From assembly GCA_016793095.1 (NCBI GenBank), contig JAEUJQ010000046.1:62001-126000 (forward strand): a stretch of 64,000 nucleotides of DNA, written 5' to 3'. The position numbers and the translations under genes were made by a program. Shown here piece after piece: positions 26,464 to 34,575 of the stretch (its first letter is position 1; the number at the start of each line of letters is the position of its first letter). The DNA comes from Myxococcaceae bacterium. GTDB taxonomy: Bacteria; Myxococcota; Myxococcia; Myxococcales; Myxococcaceae. Under the pieces are notes generated by a model. The model made no database searches, was not told where the DNA came from, and was given only the letters and a program-made list of their open reading frames with translations.

Positions 26464-27252
26464 CTACTTGAAGTCTCGACGCTCGAAGATCGCGGTGGCG
26501 ATCAACAGCATGATGACGGTGTACGCCGCGGTGTACGCGGTCGCGGTTGCGAGCTCGCCCATCGGCGTCGCGTCGAGGTAGGTCGCCCGGTCCTTGAAGT
26601 CGAGCCGATCGAAGTTGGGGAACAGGTAGTAGAGGCCGGTGCCGAGGAGCTTGAACGGCACCACCTTCGTGCGCTGCGCGAGATTGAAGAGATCCTCCGC
26701 CATGTGTCCGATGAAGTAGACGCAGGTGGCCATCAGCGTCGCTACGAACTGCGAGCTCAGCGTCGCGAACGTGAAGGCCACCGCGGTCAAGAGGACCATC
26801 TCGAGCGCCAGACCATAGAGAGCGACCAGGTGCGGCGCGTGAATGCCGGTGCCGAAGTTGGTGGTCGCGTACATGATCGCGAGCTGCGCCAGGAACAGGA
26901 TCGCCATCACCAACAACAGGAAGCCCACGGTGAAGAGGTTGCCGAGGTACCGGCCGATGACGAACGCCGAGCGGCTCACCGGCCGGGCGACGACCATGAA
27001 GATCGTGCGCCGCTCGATCTCGCGCGGGATGAGCCCTGTGCTGAGGAAGAGGGCGAGGGCGGGCGTCACCAGGCCGATCACGCCCAGGCCGAAGTCGGCC
27101 ATCACGCGATCGAAGGTCGAGAACGTGAACTCGACCGACACCGTCACTGAGAAGACGAGGATGAGGGCAAAGACGACGAGCACCGAGGTGACCCGGTTGC
27201 GCCTCGACTCGCGGAAGCCGTTGAGGGCGATCGTCAGTACGCCGTTCATCAT
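26464..27252 (-). CDS. pilI: ABC-2-type permease PilI
   Basis: The 262-residue protein has about six hydrophobic segments (for example VTSVLVVFALILVFSVTVSV and VGFLLLVMAILFLAQLAIMY) and the ABC-2 permease pattern PREIERRTIFMVVARPVSRS. It starts inside the end of pilH (ATGATG with a four-base overlap), so the two are translationally coupled. In M. xanthus PilG, PilH and PilI are required for pilus assembly or export and were proposed to form an ABC transporter. The substrate is unknown. Confidence 0.88.
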   Translation of the reverse strand: MMNGVLTIALNGFRESRRNRVTSVLVVFALILVFSVTVSVEFTFSTFDRVMADFGLGVIGLVTPALALFLSTGLIPREIERRTIFMVVARPVSRSAFVIGRYLGNLFTVGFLLLVMAILFLAQLAIMYATTNFGTGIHAPHLVALYGLALEMVLLTAVAFTFATLSSQFVATLMATCVYFIGHMAEDLFNLAQRTKVVPFKLLGTGLYYLFPNFDRLDFKDRATYLDATPMGELATATAYTAAYTVIMLLIATAIFERRDFK

Positions 27253-28196
27253 TCGATGACGCTCCCCACCTGTTGCCCCTGTGCCTTCACCGCCGCGAGG
27301 AAGGTGTCCTCGAGGGTCTGGCGAATGGGGTGCATCGAGACGAGCGTCGCGCCGAGATCGTGCGCCCGGTTGATGAGGGCCTTCGCCTCACTGGCGGCGC
27401 AGCGGCCGACCAGGCGACGCCCTGCGGTGACGATGGTGAACGGCCACCCCTCGACCTGCGCCTGCCCGAGGCCCTCGAAAGAGAGCTCGACCTCGGACCC
27501 CTCGTGCGAGAGGAGCTCGGTCACGGGGCCGGCCTTCACGAGCTTTCCCCCGATGAGGATCGCGATGTCTTCGCTGAGCGCCTCGACGTCGGGGATGATG
27601 TGGCTGCAGAGGAGAATGCTCGTCCCTCGGGCCTTCTCGGTCAGCACGATCTCGCGAATGAGCTTTCGACCCAGCACGTCGAGCCCCGAGGTCGGCTCGT
27701 CGAGGATCAGGAGCCGGGGCCGCGCAACGAGCGCCTGAGCCAGCGCGATGCGCTGCACCATGCCCTTCGAGTAGCGCCGAATCTGAACGCTGGCGAAGTT
27801 GCCCATCTGGACCTGACCGAGGACCTCGTCCACGCGCCGGTTCCGCTCCGCCCCACGCAGCCCGGAGAGCTCCGCCGCGAGCCTCACGAACTCGGCGCCG
27901 GTGAGGTACTCGTACGGGGCCGGGTTCTCCGGCAGGTACCCGACGTCTCTGCGTGCAGCCGCTTCGTGCGGTGGCTTGCCGAAGATCAGAGCCGTGCCGG
28001 AGGTCGGTCGAATCAGGTCGAGCAACAGCTTGATGGCCGTCGACTTGCCAGCGCCGTTCGGCCCGACGACCCCCAGCACGTGTCCGGCCTCGATCTTGAG
28101 CGAGAGGCCGTCGAGCGCGACGATTCGTTTGCCTCCGCTGAGGAGATCGAGCCTGTAGATCTTCGTCAGGCCGCTCGTCTCGACCGCGCTTACCAC
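27249..28196 (-). CDS. pilH: ABC transporter ATPase PilH
   Basis: The 315-residue protein has Walker A GPNGAGKST at residues 45-53, signature YSKGMVQRIALAQAL and Walker B LLILDEPTSGLD, plus a C-terminal extension (residues 230-315) common in ABC-2 exporters. The GTG at 28196 is preferred: GAGGGG lies eight bases upstream, and homology starts there, not at the longer in-frame codon at 28301. It overlaps the end of pilG by seven bases and the start of pilI by four, so pilG-H-I form one coupled unit. Confidence 0.9.
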   Translation of the reverse strand: MVSAVETSGLTKIYRLDLLSGGKRIVALDGLSLKIEAGHVLGVVGPNGAGKSTAIKLLLDLIRPTSGTALIFGKPPHEAAARRDVGYLPENPAPYEYLTGAEFVRLAAELSGLRGAERNRRVDEVLGQVQMGNFASVQIRRYSKGMVQRIALAQALVARPRLLILDEPTSGLDVLGRKLIREIVLTEKARGTSILLCSHIIPDVEALSEDIAILIGGKLVKAGPVTELLSHEGSEVELSFEGLGQAQVEGWPFTIVTAGRRLVGRCAASEAKALINRAHDLGATLVSMHPIRQTLEDTFLAAVKAQGQQVGSVIE

Positions 28197-29044
28197 CTGG
28201 TGATCCCCTCCATTCGTCCCACGAGCCAGGAGGAGTAGCCCCGACCATCTTTCACGGCCAACTCGCCGCCATGCGGATCGTGGGTCAGCTCCGCAGGCCA
28301 TTCTCCCGCCTCCACCACTGCCTCGAGCGTCTGCGGCATGCGCCCCGTCTTCTGGCGCGTGCGCTCGATGGCGGCGTCCAGCGTCCGCAGGAGCTTCTCG
28401 ATCTCGAGCTGCTTCTTCCGATCGGACAGCAACTGGAGCCCGCCCCGGCTCTCTTCGCCCATTGCCTGGCTGATCATCTCGATGGCTTCGTCGAACCGCC
28501 CCTCATCGACGAACAGCGCCGTCGCGGCCGAGATCGCCGCGGCTGGGGCGTTGGGTTGCTTCGAGATCTCGACGAACTCCATCACCGCCGCGCGGGTGTC
28601 GTGCTCGATGTAGGTCAGGAGGAACGCGTGCAGCGTTCGGAGGCGGATGTCGGTGGGGAACTGCGCGAGCCCCTTCCGCACCAGCGCCAGCGCGAGCTCG
28701 CCGTTGAGATACCGATCGCCGCCGAGCGAATAGGGGGTGACCAGCGCGAGGTAGTAGTAGGCGTGGAAGAACCGCGGATCGAGCTCAGTGAGAAAGAACC
28801 CGTATTGTGCCAGGTTCTGGTTCCGCTCCGCCGTCTCCGCCTCGCCCATGCCGTTGAGGGCACGGAGCCAGTACAGGTCGATCAGGAGGGGACGAACGGG
28901 CTTCGCGAGCGATCGTGCGAGCCCTTCACGCAACAGCAACGGCCTGATCTCTCCCCAGTGCCTGGTCTCGAACGGGTACGGCTCCGCTCGGACCAGGACC
29001 AGGGTGAGGACTGCAGCGACTCCAGGGATCCAGCGAAACCTCAT
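28190..29044 (-). CDS. pilG: pilus assembly accessory protein PilG
   Basis: The 284-residue protein has an N-terminal membrane anchor or signal (IPGVAAVLTLVLVRAEPYP) and a mostly helical, TPR-like body (NQNLAQYGFFLTELDPRF, ALALVRKGLAQFPTDIRLRT). It ends with a short strand-rich region (GGELAVKDGRGYSSWLVGRM) resembling pilin-like tails. Position directly after pilA and before the ABC ATPase and permease genes matches M. xanthus pilG, which is needed for piliation. It begins 28 bases after the pilA stop. The biochemical role is not known. Confidence 0.82.
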   Translation of the reverse strand: MRFRWIPGVAAVLTLVLVRAEPYPFETRHWGEIRPLLLREGLARSLAKPVRPLLIDLYWLRALNGMGEAETAERNQNLAQYGFFLTELDPRFFHAYYYLALVTPYSLGGDRYLNGELALALVRKGLAQFPTDIRLRTLHAFLLTYIEHDTRAAVMEFVEISKQPNAPAAAISAATALFVDEGRFDEAIEMISQAMGEESRGGLQLLSDRKKQLEIEKLLRTLDAAIERTRQKTGRMPQTLEAVVEAGEWPAELTHDPHGGELAVKDGRGYSSWLVGRMEGITRW

Positions 29045-29072
29045 CGTCGGACCGATGAAGTCACGAAACGAA

Positions 29073-29774
29073 TCACTGACCGTCGTAGCAGACGTCGTCC
29101 ACGACGGGCGCAGGAGAGCCCGAGGTGAAGGCGTTCATGAGGGCGACCGTCATGGCCGGCGGGCAGCCCGCGATGGCCGGCGTGTCGAGGGTCTGCGAGG
29201 ACACCCACCACACATCCGCGCCGATGTCGTTGTCGATGTTGCTGATCGCGACCGCCGCGAAGTCGCAGTTCGGGCAGGCGGCGCCGTTGACGCCCTGAGC
29301 CGTCAGCATCGCGTTGCCCGGAACCTCCGGGGTGAACGCGCCGGGCAGCTGCATCGCCAGCATCAGACCTGTGAGGGTCGCGTTGTCGAACTGCATGCCG
29401 TGCTTCACGATGTCGGCGGTGAGGCCGCAGTCGCCAGCCATCGCAACCGGAGCCGCCGCAGACCGATCGACGTACGCGGCACAGGTCGCCTCCATGCCGA
29501 GGTCAACGGAGTTGGCCGCCGCGCCGAGGTCGTAGAGGTAGCGGTTGCCGCGCTCGGGCGAGAAGCCGATGGCGCCGATGTCGCTCCAGTAGCCCTGGTT
29601 CTGCGGGTAGCTCGCCTTCTGGGCCGAGAAGATCGCCTTGAGGTTCGAGTTCGCCTCAGACTGCTTCCCCTTCGCCTGGAAGCGGACGAAGTTGGGAATC
29701 GCGATGGCAGCAAGAATGCCGATGATGGCGACGACGATCATCAGCTCGATGAGAGTAAAGCCCTTCCTGTTCAT
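29073..29774 (-). CDS. pilA: major type IV pilin PilA
   Basis: The 233-residue prepilin has a short leader MNRKG, the cleavage/methylation site G^F and the conserved helix FTLIELMIVVAIIGILAAIA with Glu5. This is followed by AIPNFVRFQAKGKQSEANS. The globular part is large for a pilin and has six cysteines (near GMEATCAAY, AGDCG, CPNC, AGCPP, DDVCYDG). I chose the ATG at 29774 because AGGGAG is six bases upstream (29781-29786); an ATG two codons earlier lacks that spacing. A sigma-54 promoter lies at 29824-29839. The pilin is polymerised by PilB and PilC and retracted by PilT. Confidence 0.96.
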   Translation of the reverse strand: MNRKGFTLIELMIVVAIIGILAAIAIPNFVRFQAKGKQSEANSNLKAIFSAQKASYPQNQGYWSDIGAIGFSPERGNRYLYDLGAAANSVDLGMEATCAAYVDRSAAAPVAMAGDCGLTADIVKHGMQFDNATLTGLMLAMQLPGAFTPEVPGNAMLTAQGVNGAACPNCDFAAVAISNIDNDIGADVWWVSSQTLDTPAIAGCPPAMTVALMNAFTSGSPAPVVDDVCYDGQ

Positions 29775-29780
29775 GAACAT

Positions 29781-29786
29781 CTCCCT
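29781..29786 (-). promoter_or_regulatory. pilA ribosome binding site
   Basis: AGGGAG on the minus strand, six bases before the ATG at 29774. It decides the start against the in-frame ATG at 29780, which would directly abut it. Confidence 0.65.
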
Positions 29787-29823
29787 GAGAGGGTGAGCGA
29801 GTGAGTTCGCCGAGCGCGCAGCT

Positions 29824-29839
29824 TGCACGATCGACGCCA
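29824..29839 (-). promoter_or_regulatory. pilA: sigma-54 promoter of pilA
   Basis: TGGCGTCGATCGTGCA on the minus strand has the invariant GG and GC exactly ten bases apart, TGGC at -24 and TGCA at -12. Transcription would start near 29813, leaving a leader of about 39 bases to the pilA ATG. PilR, encoded in this cluster, is a sigma-54 activator with an intact GAFTGA loop, and pilA is its classic target. Confidence 0.78.
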
Positions 29840-29923
29840 GAGGCAGCGCCTCTTCGCGAACCCTAACCTGTGGGATCACCAGCATCCAGCTTCTTTCTCG
29901 GGTGTCGCGAAAAGTCAGTTGAG

Positions 29924-29938
29924 TGACGAATTTTGTCA
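29924..29938. promoter_or_regulatory. candidate PilR enhancer upstream of pilA
   Basis: TGAC-N7-GTCA, an interrupted palindrome in an AT-rich patch, centred about 118 bases upstream of the predicted pilA transcription start. This is the usual distance for a sigma-54 activator site. The match to a real PilR site is not demonstrated. Confidence 0.3.
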
Positions 29939-29988
29939 ATCTGAGGGCGGCGAACTCTGCGACCGTGCGCCCCTCTCGAGGAGGAGCG

Positions 29989-32900
29989 GTGCGACGATCG
30001 TGGGTGCTGCCGCTGTTGCTGGTCTCTGGGTTTGCTGGGCTGTCGTATGAGCTGTTGTGGGTGCGGCTGCTCGCGCTGGGGCTCGGGGCGACCACCGCGT
30101 CGTTCTCGATCGTCCTCGCGGTCTACTTCGGCGGTCTCGCCCTGGGGTCGAGGTGGGCTGGCAGAAGGAGCGTTCACGCGAAGCGACCGCTCGCGACCTA
30201 CGCGCTCCTCGAGGCGGCGACCGGGGTGATCGGCCTGGTCCTCTACCCCATCCTGGCCCGGGTCGGCACGGCCATCGCGGCGATCGATCCAGGCCCGGGG
30301 GCGGGAGGGGCATTCCTGCGCATCGCGGTTTCCACGATCGTGCTCTTGCCACCGACGTTCCTGATGGGCGCCACCCTGCCCTTCGTGTCAGTGGGGGTGA
30401 TCGAGAAGGACGAGGACGCCGGGCCGGGCACGGCGCTGATCTACGGCCTCAACACGCTCGGCGGCTGCCTGGGCGCCTTCTTCGTGACCTTCTTCATGCT
30501 GCCCAACCTGGGCGTCTTTCAGTCCACCCTCCTGACCGCGGGGTTGAACTTCCTGGTCGCGGCGGTGGCCCTGGTCCTCAGCAGGAGAAGCGGTGACGGC
30601 CTCGCCGCGACGACCCCTCCTCCTGCAGACGATCCGATCCCCGCCCGGGTGCGGTACGCGACGTTCGCGGCCGCGGGCCTTGGCGGACTGGTGGCCACGG
30701 GTGTCCAGGTGGTGTGGGCGCGGCTCTTCGCCATCGTGCTGCGCGGCACCGCCTACGGCGTCGGCTCCGTGCTGGTGGCGGTGCTGATCGGCATCGCGCT
30801 CGGGAGCATCATCGCCGCCGCCGTCGCCCGGCGCGTCAAGCACACGGCGTCAGCGGCGTTGCTGTTCCAGGTCTTCTTCCTCATCGGCTTGCTGGTCTTC
30901 TCGGCGAGCATTCTCCCCATGTCGTGGTTCATCGGGACGCTGGATGGCAGCGGCGTCTCGGGGCTGACGAAGCACCTGACGGAGCTCCTGGTGGTGCTGG
31001 CGTGCCTCGCGGTGCCCACCCTCGCGGCCGGCGCGGTGCTGCCCTCGCTCATCGCGGTGATGCAGTCCGCGGCCGGGAACGCCGGTCGTACCCTCGCCCG
31101 CCTGTACTCGACGAACACCCTGGGGTGCATCGTCGGGTCCCTCGTGACGGGCTTCATCCTGCTTCCCCAGCTCGGCTCGACGGGCACGCTGTACCTGATG
31201 TTCCTGCTGCTCGCGGTCACGGTCGTGCTCTTCGCGGTGGCGACCTGCGCCGAACACCGCCAGCGGTTGCTGGCATCCCTGGCCGTGGTCGTGATCGGGG
31301 CCGCGGTCTTCCCGCAGGCTGACCCTCGGCTGCTGTCGGCTGCCTCGAACGCGTCCGACTTCTTCAGCTACGTCCGCCTTCGTGAGAACACCGCGAAGCT
31401 GGTGACGACCTTCTACGAGGGTGACGTGGCGACCGTGACCGTCGCCGAGACCGCCGGCACGAAGGGCCTGTCCCTCAATGGCCTCGGCCAGGGCTCACGC
31501 GCAGCGCTCCCGCCCCACATCGCGCTCGAGTCGGTCCTGGTGGCAACGACGCCCTGGCTCCACACCAGGACCCCTCAACACGCGCTGGTGGTCGGGCTTG
31601 GTGGCGGCGGCACTGCAGATCTGCTGCTCAAGCTGGGAGTCGAGGCCCTCGAGGTCGCCGAGCTCGAGGCCGGAGTGATCGACGCGGTGGAGTCGATCTG
31701 GGGTGACGCCTCTCCGCTGAAGAACCCGAAGGTCGCGCTGATCCGGAACGACGCGCGCAACCACCTGCTCGTCTCGTCTCGACGCGCACCTCGCTCGTTC
31801 GATCTCATCACCTCGATGCCCGCCCACCCGTGGGTCGCGTCGGCGCTGTTCACCCGCGAGTTCTTCGAGCTGGCACGCGAGAACCTGAAGCCCGAGGGCG
31901 TGTTCTCGACCTGGTTCGGTCCCGGCGACATGCCCGACACGGCGATCGAGGGCCTGTTCGGCGCGTTCACCGGCGCGTTCCCCTACACGATCATCTACTG
32001 GGTGCCCGAGGCCGGGGCGTTCTACATGGTCGGCTCCCCGAGCCCCCTCGCCTTCGACGTCGCGCGCGCGAAGCAGCTCGTCAATCACCCAGCGACGGCA
32101 GGGCTGGGCGAGAGCTCCACCGAGCCGCTCTTCATGGCGAGCCGGGTGACCGCCGTGACGACGCCTCAGGCCCCGGCGACCGCCAGGCTGGTCTCGACCG
32201 ACGACAACGGCCTCATCGAGTTCGGCGTACATCGGCCCCGGGAGCGCGGGCTGCTCGAGTCGCTGACGTACCTGCCCGTACGCGCGCTCCCGGCCGCCGC
32301 CATCACGGGGACGGCGGCTCCCGAGGCCTTCGCGCTCGAGGTGTTCGAGAACACGATCGGGACGAGGAGCGGCCGTCTGCCGCTGCGCAACCAGGAGGAG
32401 AAGGCGATGCTCCGGGCCAGCTCGGCGATCGACCCGAAGGCGACCGCGCTCAAGAGCTACGCCGACTTCCGCCTGAAGCTCGCGCAGGGCAAGCGGGCCG
32501 AGGCCGTCGCGCTCATCCCCACAATCACCGATGACGTCATGGCCGAGCGGGCCCGGGTCTTCGCGGCGTTCTCTGCGCCCACCACCGAGCGCCTCGCTGC
32601 GCTCAAGCCCTTCAGCGCGAGGCCTGACGTGCGCGCCTTCCTCCAGTCCCTCGGCGACCGGGACGAGCTGCCGGCGCTCGCCCCACCGCAGCCCGACGAC
32701 GACCCGATCGGCTGGCTCTTCGTTCGACCCGAGGAGCTCAAGGGGCTCGCCCCGGAGGAACGGATCCGGATCACCCGCGCGCTCATTCAGCGCATCGTCG
32801 AGTTCGAGTCTCCCGCCAACGCCAGGCAGGCTGAGGCGCTGTTCAGCGCCGCCGGCTGGGACGACGCGCGGCTCTGGGCGAGCACGCTGGTCCTCGACAT

Positions 32901-33207
32901 GTCGCGCGCCACCAGCAACAACCTGGTTCGGCGCGCCCTCGAGCTCGGGAGCCGTGAACGCTACACCGAGGCGGTCTCCCTGCTCCTCGAGGCGGCCGCC
33001 ATCGCGCCCCTCCGCGCCCCGCAGGTGCGAACCCTGCTGCAGACGGCGCTCCGGGTGAACGACGCCCGCGCGATCGCCGCCAGCAAGCAGATGCTGCTGA
33101 TGCGCGGTCAGACGCCAGAGACCGTGGCCGCGCTCGAGGAGTCGCTCCGCGAAGCGAACCGCGTCGAGGCCGCTGGCAAGGCACCGACCACGCCAGCCGC
33201 GCCCTGA
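29989..33207 (+). CDS. fused MFS/spermidine-synthase-like membrane protein with helical-repeat tail
   Basis: The 1072-residue protein opens with about 13 hydrophobic helices (from WVLPLLLVSGFAGLSYELLW to about residue 440). This is the SpeE-associated membrane region found in bacterial fused MFS/spermidine synthase proteins. A Rossmann domain follows (ALVVGLGGGGTADLLLKLGV). The usual catalytic GGGDGG and DSSDP motifs are GGGGTAD and SMPAHP, so aminopropyl transfer is unlikely. Residues from about 780 onward are helical and TPR-like. The GTG at 29989 is chosen because AGGAGG (29979-29984) precedes it. It is divergent from pilA and convergent with pilR, three bases from the pilR stop, and interrupts the pil array. 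The function is unknown. Confidence 0.85.
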   Translation: MRRSWVLPLLLVSGFAGLSYELLWVRLLALGLGATTASFSIVLAVYFGGLALGSRWAGRRSVHAKRPLATYALLEAATGVIGLVLYPILARVGTAIAAIDPGPGAGGAFLRIAVSTIVLLPPTFLMGATLPFVSVGVIEKDEDAGPGTALIYGLNTLGGCLGAFFVTFFMLPNLGVFQSTLLTAGLNFLVAAVALVLSRRSGDGLAATTPPPADDPIPARVRYATFAAAGLGGLVATGVQVVWARLFAIVLRGTAYGVGSVLVAVLIGIALGSIIAAAVARRVKHTASAALLFQVFFLIGLLVFSASILPMSWFIGTLDGSGVSGLTKHLTELLVVLACLAVPTLAAGAVLPSLIAVMQSAAGNAGRTLARLYSTNTLGCIVGSLVTGFILLPQLGSTGTLYLMFLLLAVTVVLFAVATCAEHRQRLLASLAVVVIGAAVFPQADPRLLSAASNASDFFSYVRLRENTAKLVTTFYEGDVATVTVAETAGTKGLSLNGLGQGSRAALPPHIALESVLVATTPWLHTRTPQHALVVGLGGGGTADLLLKLGVEALEVAELEAGVIDAVESIWGDASPLKNPKVALIRNDARNHLLVSSRRAPRSFDLITSMPAHPWVASALFTREFFELARENLKPEGVFSTWFGPGDMPDTAIEGLFGAFTGAFPYTIIYWVPEAGAFYMVGSPSPLAFDVARAKQLVNHPATAGLGESSTEPLFMASRVTAVTTPQAPATARLVSTDDNGLIEFGVHRPRERGLLESLTYLPVRALPAAAITGTAAPEAFALEVFENTIGTRSGRLPLRNQEEKAMLRASSAIDPKATALKSYADFRLKLAQGKRAEAVALIPTITDDVMAERARVFAAFSAPTTERLAALKPFSARPDVRAFLQSLGDRDELPALAPPQPDDDPIGWLFVRPEELKGLAPEERIRITRALIQRIVEFESPANARQAEALFSAAGWDDARLWASTLVLDMSRATSNNLVRRALELGSRERYTEAVSLLLEAAAIAPLRAPQVRTLLQTALRVNDARAIAASKQMLLMRGQTPETVAALEESLREANRVEAAGKAPTTPAAP

Positions 33208-33210
33208 GCC

Positions 33211-34575
33211 TCACTCGGGCGGGAGGCCGTGCTTCGCGAGGCGGTACCGAAACGAACGGAACGAGAGCCCGAGCAACTCAGCGGCCTTCGTCTTCGCGCC
33301 GCCCGACCTCCGCAGGGCCTCGTGCAGGTACTGGCGCTCGATGGTGTCGAGGTGGCGCTCCAGCGAGAAGCCGTTGGGCAGGCTCAGGTCGGGCTCGGCC
33401 TCCAACGGCACTGGCGTTCCCAGCACGAGCGGCGGGAGCGTCGAAAGCGCCAGCTCGTCGCTGTCGCTCAACGTCGCCGCCCGCTCGATGATGTTCTGCA
33501 TCTGCCGCACGTTGCCCGGGAAGGTGTAGCCCCGCAGCGCCTCGATGGCTTCGGGCGACAGCGAGAGCCGCGGCCGGCTGAGCTCGATCGCGATCCGCTC
33601 GAGGAAGAACCCGGCCAGCTCTGCGATGTCCTCTCGTCGGTGCCGCAGCGGCGGAACCTCGATCGTGATGACGTTGAGTCGAAAGAGCAGATCTTCGCGG
33701 AACCGGCCAGCGCGCACCTCGGCCTCGAGGTTCCGGTTCGTCGCCGCGACGATGCGGGCGTTGAACGGCACCTCACGACTGCTCCCGACGGGCTTCACCT
33801 TGCGCTCCTGGAGGACGCGCAACAGCTTCACCTGCGTGCCCAGCGGCAGCTCACCGACCTCGTCGAGCAAGACCGTGCCTTCACCAGCCGCCACCAGAAT
33901 GCCCTGGCGGTCGCTGGTCGCGCCGGTGAAGGCCCCCTTCACGTGGCCGAACAGCTCGCTCTCGAGCACGCCCTCGGCCAGCGCACCGCAGTTGACGGGC
34001 AGGAATGGGTGCGCGGCGCGCGGGCTCTCGAGGTGAATCGCCCGCGCGACCACCTCCTTGCCAGTGCCGCTCTCACCCGTGATCAGCACGGTGGCGCGGG
34101 TGGGCGCGACCTTCTGCACGATCGCCCAGACCTGCTGCATCGCAGGACTCTGGCCGACGAACACGCCCGAGGTGAGCGCCGTCGTGCGAAGCCGGCGGTT
34201 CTCAGCCCGCAGGCTGCGCTTCTCAATCGCCCGCTCGACCAGCAGCAGCAGCTCGTCATTGTCGAAGGGCTTCGTGACGTAGTCGTAGGCGCCCTGCCGC
34301 ATCGCTTCGACCGCCGAGGCGGGCGTGCCGTAGGCGGTGACGACGATGACCTCGGGCGGCAGCGAGAGGGCGCGGACCTCGCGAACCACATCGAGCCCCG
34401 ACTCGCGGCCGAGGCGGAAGTCGGTGATGACCAGGTCGGGCACCGAGGTCGCCAGCGCTGCGCGGGTCTCGGCCAGGCTCTCTGCAGAGCGCGCCTGGTG
34501 CCCATGCTTGGTGAGCAGGACCTCGAGGAACTCACGAATCGACGGCTCGTCATCGACGATCAGGATGTCAGCCAT
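33211..34575 (-). CDS. pilR: sigma-54-dependent response regulator PilR
   Basis: The 454-residue protein has a receiver domain (DILIVDDEPSIREFL, phospho-Asp in LVITDFRLGRESG, Lys in YVTKPFDNDE). A complete AAA+ sigma-54 activator domain follows, with Walker A GESGTGKE, an intact GAFTGA loop in GHVKGAFTGATSD, Walker B TVLLDEVGEL and FPGNVRQMQNIIERA. A Fis-like helix-turn-helix closes it (AKTKAAELLGLSFRSFRYRL). The start ATG at 34575 overlaps the pilS stop by eight bases. It should activate pilA through the sigma-54 promoter at 29824-29839. Unlike in M. xanthus it is not adjacent to pilA; the 3.2-kb fused MFS gene intervenes. Confidence 0.95.
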   Translation of the reverse strand: MADILIVDDEPSIREFLEVLLTKHGHQARSAESLAETRAALATSVPDLVITDFRLGRESGLDVVREVRALSLPPEVIVVTAYGTPASAVEAMRQGAYDYVTKPFDNDELLLLVERAIEKRSLRAENRRLRTTALTSGVFVGQSPAMQQVWAIVQKVAPTRATVLITGESGTGKEVVARAIHLESPRAAHPFLPVNCGALAEGVLESELFGHVKGAFTGATSDRQGILVAAGEGTVLLDEVGELPLGTQVKLLRVLQERKVKPVGSSREVPFNARIVAATNRNLEAEVRAGRFREDLLFRLNVITIEVPPLRHRREDIAELAGFFLERIAIELSRPRLSLSPEAIEALRGYTFPGNVRQMQNIIERAATLSDSDELALSTLPPLVLGTPVPLEAEPDLSLPNGFSLERHLDTIERQYLHEALRRSGGAKTKAAELLGLSFRSFRYRLAKHGLPPE

